Origin: Candidatus Cloacimonadota bacterium | Lineage (GTDB): Bacteria > Cloacimonadota > Cloacimonadia > Cloacimonadales > Cloacimonadaceae | Length of the DNA: 49,876 bases | Assembly (NCBI GenBank): GCA_028706475.1 | Contig: JAQWBI010000011.1 | Span: 1-49,876 of the forward strand | Reading direction: 5' to 3' | Shown: in pieces, positions 43,863 through 49,876 of the stretch | Layout: each line of letters begins with the position of its first letter | How positions within the stretch are numbered: the stretch's first letter is position 1 | Program-made: the position numbers and the translations under genes | Notes under the pieces: generated by a model | The model's input: only the letters and a program-made list of their open reading frames with translations | Database searches by the model: none | What the model was told of the DNA's origin: nothing

Positions 43863-43941
43863 GAAGCAGATATAAAGGCGTTATCATCGAGTGAGCACTA
43901 GATCATAACGGGATGATAACAGCTTCATCACCACTTAATCC
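43863..43941. repeat. Nested palindromic repeat, family 1, copy 4
   Basis: GAAGCAGATATAAAGGC, inner hairpin GTTATCATCGAGTG (43880-43893) with CACTAGATCATAAC (43896-43909), then outer arm GATAACAGCTTC, which pairs with the opening GAAGC.GATAT. It is located in the divergent-exit gap between the alcohol dehydrogenase promoter and the M14 peptidase terminator. Confidence 0.75.
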
Positions 43942-43950
43942 AAGGAGAAA

Positions 43951-43977
43951 GAAAACCCCAGGCACTGGGCTTGGGGT
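43951..43977 (-). terminator. Terminator of the M14 peptidase gene
   Basis: ACCCCAGGC (43955-43963) pairs with GCTTGGGGT (43969-43977), followed on the minus strand by TTTTC. It lies 22 bases after the stop. Confidence 0.8.
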
Positions 43978-43998
43978 ATTTCAATAATGTATTAATAC

Positions 43999-46311
43999 TT
44001 ATTTTACCCAGACCATACGGCGGGTTTTGTTATATTTACCGGCCTTCATACGGTAGAGATAAATGCCGCTGGCCAGAGTTTTGCCATCGTCATCTTTTCC
44101 GTCGTAGAGCCAGGTGTAGCTGCCTTCGGCTTTATTGCCGGGGCGATAGCTGCGTACCAATTGGCCGCGGATATTGTAGATGTCGATATGCACTTCTGAA
44201 GCATCGGTAAGGCTATAGGGGATGTAGGTTCTGTTTTTTGCGGGATTGGGGTAGTTCTGATACAGGGCATTCTTCTCCAAACCAGGCACCAGTACGTCTT
44301 TGTGGGCGGATGAGCTGCCGGAAACTATGTAGATGTTGTCGATAGTCCAGCCCGGATCGGTCAATTCATCGGCGATGCCAACATCGCGCAGTCGGAAGCG
44401 CAAGTATATCCTTTGTCCAGCGAAATCAGAAAGATAGGCATATTCCTTTTGCCACCAGTCATGGCGTCCGGATTTTATCCAGATTTCCTGCCATGAGCTG
44501 CCGTCCGTAGATACTTCCACGGTTACCGGATCAAAGTTCCATTCGGTATAAACATGCGAATCGAAGTGCAGTAAGGGATTTCCAGTAAGAGGAATATCGA
44601 TCGGAGTTTTGGTGGCAATCCACACATCGCAGTTTCTGGCGTAGTGTCCGCGTCCACCCCAGCTATCCGTTATGGCATTCCCGTTCACACTCAATTCATC
44701 CTGCAGCAACCAGGGACCGTTGATCTCCCAATTGTCTGTGCCCTGTTCCCAGGTTTCAGAGAAAATGATATTGGCTTCTCCCAGTTCAAAGCTGATTTGA
44801 GAAGCTCCGGGAGCGATAGCCAAGTTTTCCAGGTATGGATAATAACCATTATTCCAGATTTCTATGGGATACGTGCCTTCAAAACCTTCGTATTGATAGG
44901 CACCTACTATGTTCAGTTCGTCTGGAATAAAGTCCTTGATGATGATCCTGGCGGGGATGTTCATGCCATTGCTGCTCACATAGCCGTGCAGTTGAGCGCT
45001 TTGTTTGGGGCTAAGCTCCGGATTGCGAGTGGTTCTGCCGGTGTTATATACAGTAACGTTGGTGATGACGGTGTCCCAATAACCCTTCTTGCGGGCTTGA
45101 ATAGTGTAGTTGCCTTGGGGAAGGACTTTCCAAAAGCGTCCGGTATCAGGTGAACTGGTGCGGGGAACGAACCATGGTGCGTGTTTTTCGGGGATTATGA
45201 TCTCAGCTTCCAGGGCTTCTCCGGTAACGCTGTCTATCACAGTTCCCGTAAGCATGGATGTGGAAGGAACATCGGTGGAATAGTTCAAAGCGCGGTTTAG
45301 CATCCACCAAACGCCCTCGCTGGCGCGATCAACGGTATCCAGCATCATTGGTTCCTCTGGCTGCAGATTGCTGGTGCCGACCTCGATGAGAAGCTGGATG
45401 GTGCCATATTCCTTGTACATCCAATCGTGGAAAGCTCCTCTGCGGCTGGCATTGGGATAGTATTCGTAGGGTTGGCCGTTCTCTTTATGGATTGCAGTAG
45501 CCACGCCCTGTGCGATGCTCTGGGCAAAAGCAAAATCGGGAGAGGGACGCACATCTTTCCAGTTATAAGAAAAATAGACTTTTTCGGAGAAATTGCCAGA
45601 GCGTGAGGAGTGCCAGCAGATGCTATATACAAATTTCTTCTGGTCGCACAATGCTTTGATGGCTTGGTTCTCGCTTTCGCTCATGGGAGCGGGTCCGCGA
45701 TAATAGTCGTAAACCTCATCGCCACCGGGTTGCATCAGGGTGTCGCCATGAGCCCAGTTGAAATCGAAATTACGGTTGATGTCCACACCGTCGATATCAT
45801 AACCAACGCGCGTATCGAAGTCCAAGATACCATTGTTGTTATTATCACGTTTGTTTTTGCGGTAAGATGTATCCATGTTTGCGGTTACCACATTGTGTCC
45901 TTCCGGATTCAAAGTGGGCACCCACCATGTATCCAACTGATTGATCCACTTTATATATGGGCTGGATTGATTGTTTTGCAAGATTTCTTTGGCGTTGCTG
46001 AGTGTGATCTGTACGCCCAAAACTTCCTCAGCATGAACCTGACCCACAAAGAGTAGTGCGGGACGGTTCCAAGACCCCTCAAGCTGTTGAACATCGTTGG
46101 ATATTTGCAGGGCATAGATGGGGATTGAATCATGTTCAGAGTAGCCGATAATGTGGACTTTGGCCATAGTGGGATACTGATCTTCCAGGGCAAAAAGCTC
46201 ACTGGTGGCTTCCTCGTAAGTGTGATAGCACTCGGGGAGAGGAAGGTTTACCTGAGCGAATAGAATCAGGGGAATAAAGGCCATCAACAGGCATATGAGG
46301 CGTAATCGCAT
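43999..46311 (-). CDS. Secreted M14 zinc carboxypeptidase with sorting tail
   Basis: A 770-residue extracellular peptidase. Of three in-frame ATGs, 46311 is chosen because GGAG lies six bases upstream and MRLRLICLLMAFIPLILFAQ is a signal peptide. The M14 domain spans residues about 30-330: zinc ligands in GQVHAEEVLG (His, Glu) and ICWHSSRSG (His), substrate motifs TLNPEGHN and GVDINRNFDFNW, and catalytic Glu in LLIEVGTSN. CarboxypepD-regulatory-like domains follow (LTGTVIDSVTGEAL, LPQGNYTIQARKKGYW). Next is a MAM/jelly-roll-like domain (FSETWEQGTDNW, GWTIDNIYIVSG). The C-terminal FlgD-Ig sorting tail has YQNYPNPAKNRTYIPYSL and ASGIYLYRMKAG. It would cleave C-terminal residues from peptides outside the cell. 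It is last in a minus-strand gene group starting with the PorV-like protein. Confidence 0.95.
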   Translation of the reverse strand: MRLRLICLLMAFIPLILFAQVNLPLPECYHTYEEATSELFALEDQYPTMAKVHIIGYSEHDSIPIYALQISNDVQQLEGSWNRPALLFVGQVHAEEVLGVQITLSNAKEILQNNQSSPYIKWINQLDTWWVPTLNPEGHNVVTANMDTSYRKNKRDNNNNGILDFDTRVGYDIDGVDINRNFDFNWAHGDTLMQPGGDEVYDYYRGPAPMSESENQAIKALCDQKKFVYSICWHSSRSGNFSEKVYFSYNWKDVRPSPDFAFAQSIAQGVATAIHKENGQPYEYYPNASRRGAFHDWMYKEYGTIQLLIEVGTSNLQPEEPMMLDTVDRASEGVWWMLNRALNYSTDVPSTSMLTGTVIDSVTGEALEAEIIIPEKHAPWFVPRTSSPDTGRFWKVLPQGNYTIQARKKGYWDTVITNVTVYNTGRTTRNPELSPKQSAQLHGYVSSNGMNIPARIIIKDFIPDELNIVGAYQYEGFEGTYPIEIWNNGYYPYLENLAIAPGASQISFELGEANIIFSETWEQGTDNWEINGPWLLQDELSVNGNAITDSWGGRGHYARNCDVWIATKTPIDIPLTGNPLLHFDSHVYTEWNFDPVTVEVSTDGSSWQEIWIKSGRHDWWQKEYAYLSDFAGQRIYLRFRLRDVGIADELTDPGWTIDNIYIVSGSSSAHKDVLVPGLEKNALYQNYPNPAKNRTYIPYSLTDASEVHIDIYNIRGQLVRSYRPGNKAEGSYTWLYDGKDDDGKTLASGIYLYRMKAGKYNKTRRMVWVK

Positions 46312-46383
46312 TATATACTCCATAATTATTAACATTTACGGTTTATTGGATGCAATTTCTGCTCCAAACGGTGATTATATCGT

Positions 46384-47412
46384 TCAGACTTGGCCCAGAT
46401 AGGCTTCCAGCAGCTTTAGCGTGTTGTCGATGGCTTGAGTGTGAGTGCGCTCGTAACCGTGAGAGGCAAACACTCCGGGGCCGATAAGGCCGTGTTTGAT
46501 GTCATAACCGGCTCTCAATGCGCCTTCCACATCTGAACCATAGTAAGGATAGATGTCCACCGCATATTGCAGATTCATCTTTTTGGCGAGCTTGATCAGG
46601 GCATCGGTAACGTCCCAATCGTAGGGTCCACCGGAATCCTTGGCGCAGATGGAAACCTTGCATTCGTCGGTTCCCAGGTCGTCGCCTACAGCACCCATAT
46701 CTACGGATATCATCTCCACGGTGTCATCGGGAAATCCTGATGCTGCGCCATGGCCAACTTCTTCGTAGGTGGTGAAGAGAATACCAGTCTTCCTGGTGAG
46801 TTTCAGTTTACCGTCACGAACTTCTTTGGCTAAGGCCAGCAGTACTCCGGCACTGGCTTTATCATCCAGATGGCGGCTCTTGATGAAGCCGGAATCGGTG
46901 TGAATGGTACGGGAATCCAGGGAAACAAAATCTCCGGGTGAAATTCCGAGTTTCTCGGTGTCGGCTTTGCTTTTCACGATCTCATCGAGGACTATCTCCA
47001 TGTTGTTGTCGTCACGTTTACTGGTACCGGAATCGCTATAAACGTGCACTGCCGGACCGTTTATATATACCGTTCCGGAGTAGCGTTTGCCATCTCTGGT
47101 GTGAACGGTAACGTTTTCGTTTTCAATGTTGTTTTCAGGGTAGCCGCCGATCTTGGTGAAACGCAATCTGCCGTTGCCTTTGATGGCGCGAACCATAGCC
47201 CCAAGTGTATCGATATGTGCGGCAAGAATCAGGGGATTGCCCTCGCCGCCCAGATTGGCCAATACTGAGCCCTTTCGCGAGACTTGAGCTTCATAGCCCA
47301 TGGCACTCAGTTCTTCAATTAGATACTTGGTCGCCACCTTGGTGAATCCGGTGGGGCTGGGAGTTTTGCACAGAGCTAAAATCTGCTCTACGGCGTAGCG
47401 TGTGTAATCCAT
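46384..47412 (-). CDS. M42-family metallo-aminopeptidase
   Basis: A 342-residue cytosolic aminopeptidase of the tetrahedral (TET) M42 type. Metal and catalytic residues are all visible: AAHIDTLGAM (His, Asp), SRHLDDKASAG (bridging Asp), TTYEEVGHGAA (catalytic Glu and ligand Glu), SVDMGAVGDD (Asp) and SHGYERTH (His). There is no signal peptide. SD GGAG precedes the ATG. It would complete digestion of imported peptides, complementing the secreted M14 enzyme 72 bases downstream. It lies 23 bases after dxr. Confidence 0.95.
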   Translation of the reverse strand: MDYTRYAVEQILALCKTPSPTGFTKVATKYLIEELSAMGYEAQVSRKGSVLANLGGEGNPLILAAHIDTLGAMVRAIKGNGRLRFTKIGGYPENNIENENVTVHTRDGKRYSGTVYINGPAVHVYSDSGTSKRDDNNMEIVLDEIVKSKADTEKLGISPGDFVSLDSRTIHTDSGFIKSRHLDDKASAGVLLALAKEVRDGKLKLTRKTGILFTTYEEVGHGAASGFPDDTVEMISVDMGAVGDDLGTDECKVSICAKDSGGPYDWDVTDALIKLAKKMNLQYAVDIYPYYGSDVEGALRAGYDIKHGLIGPGVFASHGYERTHTQAIDNTLKLLEAYLGQV

Positions 47413-47435
47413 AAGTTCTCCAATTTATGTAAATT

Positions 47436-48590
47436 CTATTGCTTTGCGAATATCGAAAGGCATCTATTGTAATAATTGCGATTGGCGGCAACAATGGAAC
47501 TAAGATCGGGATCAGGGATCTGCTGGGCTTCAGCGATAGTGCGTTCCACCAGAGGAAAGATGCCGGTGAAGGGGATTTTCCCTTCCAAAAAGAGTTTCAT
47601 TGCCGCTTCCACGGCAGCATTCATCACTGTGGGCAGAATCCCGCCCTGTTTGGCGACTTCCAGGCCCAGATAATACAAAGGGTAGCGTTCGGCTGAAATG
47701 TCTTCAAAACTAAGTTGTGGCAGCTCCAAGAGATTGGTTTGCACCAATTCCGATTGCCAGCGCTCTGGATAACTGAGAGCGTATAGAATGGGGAGGCTCA
47801 TGTCTGGCGAGCTTATCTGAGCCAGCATAGAGCCATCGCGGAATTGCACCAAGGAATGAATGATGGACTGGGGATGGATGACTGCTTCGATGCGTTCGTA
47901 GGGCATATCGAAGAGCCAGTGTGCTTCCATCACCTCCAGAGCTTTGTTGAACATGGTAGCGCTATCCAGAGTAACCTTTGCGCCCATATCCCAATTTGGG
48001 TGTTTTAATGCCATTTGGGGTGTGATGCGGGAGAAATCCTGCAAAGGCAGAGTTCGGAACGCACCGCCGGAAGCAGTGATGATGAGCTTTTGTACTTCAT
48101 GATGAGGGTGCTTGCCCAAGGCTTGAAAGATGGCGGAGTGTTCACTATCTACAGGCAGGATTTGTCCAGGTTTCTTCAACTTCTGAACCAGATGTCCGCC
48201 CATCACAAGAGATTCTTTGTTTGCCAAAGCCAGTTGTTTGCCTCTTTGCAGGATGGCGAAAGTGGCTTCAATACCTGCAGATCCGCCGATGGCGTTCAAA
48301 CCGATATCGTAATCCGCATCATCCAGAAGCGCCAGCAGAGCCTGCCTGCCGAAATACACTTTCTGTTCGGGGCATTCATCCCGGATACTCTGCTGCAGCT
48401 TGGGATCGCTGATGCCGGTGAATACCAGAATGGGGATCCGGAATTTGCGTGCTAGGGGACAGAGTTTGGCGGAGTTTGAATGGGCAGCGGCGAGGTTAAT
48501 GGAGAGATTTTGTAGATGCTTGCTATAGACCTTAAAAAAAGAATCCCCTATGGAGCCACTTGCGCCCAGCAGGGCGATCTTTTTTACCAT
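47436..48590 (-). CDS. dxr: 1-deoxy-D-xylulose 5-phosphate reductoisomerase
   Basis: A 384-residue enzyme of the non-mevalonate isoprenoid pathway converting DXP to MEP with NADPH. The NADPH motif is LLGASGSIGDSF; metal and substrate residues are in LANKESLVMGG, PVDSEHSAIFQAL, ITASGGAFR, MGAKVTLDSATMFNKALEV and EAVIHPQSIIHSLVQF. The C-terminal helical domain is intact. The start overlaps the stop of the PorV-like gene by seven bases, so translation is coupled. The adjacent site-2 protease gene rseP common in other bacteria is absent. Confidence 0.98.
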   Translation of the reverse strand: MVKKIALLGASGSIGDSFFKVYSKHLQNLSINLAAAHSNSAKLCPLARKFRIPILVFTGISDPKLQQSIRDECPEQKVYFGRQALLALLDDADYDIGLNAIGGSAGIEATFAILQRGKQLALANKESLVMGGHLVQKLKKPGQILPVDSEHSAIFQALGKHPHHEVQKLIITASGGAFRTLPLQDFSRITPQMALKHPNWDMGAKVTLDSATMFNKALEVMEAHWLFDMPYERIEAVIHPQSIIHSLVQFRDGSMLAQISSPDMSLPILYALSYPERWQSELVQTNLLELPQLSFEDISAERYPLYYLGLEVAKQGGILPTVMNAAVEAAMKLFLEGKIPFTGIFPLVERTIAEAQQIPDPDLSSIVAANRNYYNRCLSIFAKQ

Positions 48591-49531
48591 GAGTAGGTTA
48601 GTGAGATCTTATGAGTATAGCCCAAGCCATCAGGTGCATTGGTCTTTAAAGCGTAGTATAAACCAAGGGGTTTGAATTGAAGCCCCAATCCGGTGCTGAA
48701 GCTGTCCACATCATATCCCGCCATCAGTTGTAAAGCGGGAATGGGGCGGATCATAAGCCCGGCATGAATGTCTCCGCTAAGGGAAGAGCTGCTGAAATTG
48801 CTGGCATCACCGCGCTCTTCAGCATAAATCTGGCTACGAACGGCAAGATGGACGGGGATTGTGCGTTTCATGATATCTCGGCTGTAGGAAAGCTCCATAT
48901 CCAGATTTGGTATGGCTATCTCGTGTTCGCCGGATTCCCAGAGGATCTGTGTACCGAAGAAATCACGGAGATTTATACCAAGCAAGAATCCCTTTCCCGG
49001 GTCCCACAAAGCACCCAAATCTGCACCAATGCCGTAACCGTTGTGCTCGGCAAGGCTGCGGTAGGCAAGCTTTGGCGAGATTCCCAGATAGATGTTTTTA
49101 CTCATCTCCCTACCATAATTAGCGTACATTATCAGGTCTTGGTTGCTTACCGTTTTCCACACATAGGGACGGTTGTCGTTGCTGAGTTCTTCCTCTTCGT
49201 TTTCCAGCTTTGTAAGCTTAATTTTATCGATGGCAAGATGATTGATGGTGATGCCCGAACCGCTGCCAACCTTGAGGGAAATCTGGTTCTGAGTAAGTAG
49301 CCCTTCAAAATGATCACTGCGCATCAATTCTACTCCGCGAGAATTATCGTAAGCCAAGAGAGCTGGATTCCACCAGCCGGCGGCTTGGGATGCAGAATAT
49401 GTGAGTCCGGTACTGCCCATGGCTTGGTTTTGCACACCGGGGCTGAAGCTAAAGATTTCTCCCGCATATTTGGTGGCTGCCAAAGGCGTAAGTAATACCA
49501 TGAGCAAGAACATGAGCTGTAAGTTTTTCAT
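48584..49531 (-). CDS. PorV/PorQ-like outer-membrane protein
   Basis: A 315-residue outer-membrane barrel. The signal peptide is MKNLQLMFLLMVLLTPLAA. The N-terminal segment SPGVQNQAMGSTGLTYS...GWWNPALL has the PorV/UPF0164 pattern (Gly-rich loop, then WNPA). Alternating beta strands follow, and the chain ends in a terminal aromatic (YTHKISLTYSW). PorV-like proteins deliver C-terminally tagged cargo to the surface in type 9 secretion; several tagged proteins occur in this window, but function here is inference. SD AAGGA precedes the ATG. It is the first gene of the group PorV-like, dxr, M42, M14, 55 bases downstream of a tRNA gene. Confidence 0.8.
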   Translation of the reverse strand: MKNLQLMFLLMVLLTPLAATKYAGEIFSFSPGVQNQAMGSTGLTYSASQAAGWWNPALLAYDNSRGVELMRSDHFEGLLTQNQISLKVGSGSGITINHLAIDKIKLTKLENEEEELSNDNRPYVWKTVSNQDLIMYANYGREMSKNIYLGISPKLAYRSLAEHNGYGIGADLGALWDPGKGFLLGINLRDFFGTQILWESGEHEIAIPNLDMELSYSRDIMKRTIPVHLAVRSQIYAEERGDASNFSSSSLSGDIHAGLMIRPIPALQLMAGYDVDSFSTGLGLQFKPLGLYYALKTNAPDGLGYTHKISLTYSW

Positions 49532-49586
49532 AATGATTCCTTCACAGACAAGATAAGCGATTGCGGCGAAGAAGAAAACAAAAAAG

Positions 49587-49662
49587 TGGTGGGCCCAGAG
49601 GGACTCGAACCCCCAACCATCCGGTTATGAGCCGGAAGCTCTACCAGCTGAGCTATAGGCCC
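49587..49662 (-). tRNA. tRNA with CAT anticodon (elongator Met, or Ile2)
   Basis: A complete 76-base cloverleaf including encoded CCA (49587-49589). The acceptor stem GGGCCTA pairs with TGGGCCC; the D arm is AGCTCAGCTGGTAGAGCT; the anticodon stem TCCGG/CCGGA closes loop CTCATAA with CAT at 49627-49629; the T arm is GGGGGTTCGAGTCCCTC. A G1-C72 pair and no run of three G-C pairs in the anticodon stem exclude initiator tRNA. Elongator Met and lysidine-modified Ile2 share this loop and cannot be separated by eye. A T run follows the CCA. Confidence 0.96.
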
Positions 49663-49679
49663 CCATCACTATGACTTTC

Positions 49680-49708
49680 CTTAGAATCCAAGGGGCTGTT
49701 TTTGTCAA
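49680..49708 (-). promoter_or_regulatory. Promoter of the CAT tRNA
   Basis: TTGACA (49703-49708, minus), 17-base spacer, TCTAAG (49680-49685), placing the start about 10 bases upstream of the tRNA 5' end. Confidence 0.55.
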
Positions 49709-49812
49709 TCAGTTTTTTATTGCAGTACATCCGAGAGCCTCTGCAAAGGCACTTTCATAGAGTTTTTTTGATAAAGACAGCAAAGATTAATTGACTACTA
49801 GAATAAGGATAA

Positions 49813-49865
49813 GGCGTCCTTGAGACGCCGAAGACGTGGCACCAGCCAAAGCTCTTTGAGGCTGG
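49813..49865. other. Two adjacent stable hairpins at the right edge
   Basis: GGCGTC/GACGCC (49813-49818 with 49824-49829) is followed by CCAGCCAAAG pairing with CTTT and GGCTGG (49842-49865, small bulge). No gene is visible from 49709 to the window end. These may be terminators or part of an RNA gene continuing beyond the edge. Confidence 0.3.
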
Positions 49866-49876
49866 GGAAAGGGCAA

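Noticed and set aside
4800-43941. CRISPR array from the dispersed repeats
   Set aside because: The copies are thousands of bases apart, not regularly spaced, and there are no cas genes.
49587-49662. Initiator tRNA-fMet
   Set aside because: The 1-72 pair is G-C and the anticodon stem lacks three consecutive G-C pairs at its base.

Overview
The window looks like a chromosomal segment from an anaerobic, amino-acid-fermenting Gram-negative bacterium of the FCB superphylum, most probably the Cloacimonadota (candidate phylum WWE1/Cloacimonetes). This assignment is inference. It rests on secreted proteins with C-terminal 'YPNP'-type sorting/FlgD-Ig tails, several PorV/FadL-like outer-membrane barrels, a TonB receptor, pyruvate-phosphate dikinase, tryptophanase, stand-alone GcvH, and M14 and M42 peptidases. 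No phage, plasmid, CRISPR or complete insertion sequence is visible. Accessory signal comes from small palindromic repeats, one dead gene and one chimeric gene. Layout, left: 1-770 holds a small secreted polyproline protein with a palindrome-rich leader. 769-4800 (minus) is a corrinoid capture module: a TonB receptor (BtuB type) and a seven-bladed YncE/BtuG-like propeller, each with its own near-identical cobalamin riboswitch and Shine-Dalgarno-sequestering hairpin. 5096-9361 (minus) carries a glyoxalase-D-2-hydroxyacid dehydrogenase fusion and ppdK. 9831-15737 (plus) is a three-gene envelope operon (helix-hairpin-helix outer-membrane protein, FadL/PorV-like barrel, secreted 5'-nucleotidase). 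It is followed by a broken flavodoxin gene and two kinds of palindromic repeat. Layout, middle: 16539-19424 (minus) has an inhibitory-type serpin lipoprotein and a ComM-family ATPase. 19818-27593 (plus) has glycogen phosphorylase, two secreted proteins and an ABC-F ATPase with a structured leader. 27690-28584 (minus) is a chimera of a propeller fragment and a Cache domain. 28846-35517 (minus) is an expanded macromolecular-synthesis operon, rpsU-cvpA-mutS2-dnaG-rpoD, with an attenuator after rpsU. Layout, right: 35759-42267 (plus) carries tryptophanase, then a compact cluster of gcvH, gmk, an omega-like rpoZ, family-4 uracil-DNA glycosylase, a secreted phosphoesterase, pyridoxal kinase, a Cof-type HAD phosphatase and a DUF486 membrane protein. 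42254-49531 (minus) carries an AhpD-fold protein overlapping an iron alcohol dehydrogenase, then M14 carboxypeptidase, M42 aminopeptidase, dxr and a PorV-like barrel, with a CAT-anticodon tRNA upstream. How it fits together: the extracellular M14 and cytosolic M42 peptidases feed amino acids to PLP- and lipoyl-dependent catabolism (tryptophanase, GcvH), with pyridoxal kinase nearby. PPDK and glycogen phosphorylase serve central and reserve carbon metabolism. The twin-riboswitch BtuB/BtuG-like pair would secure scavenged B12. Two further patterns are notable: a roughly 75-bp nested palindromic repeat in four intergenic regions, and TTGACA hexamers upstream of many genes without a matching TATAAT box.
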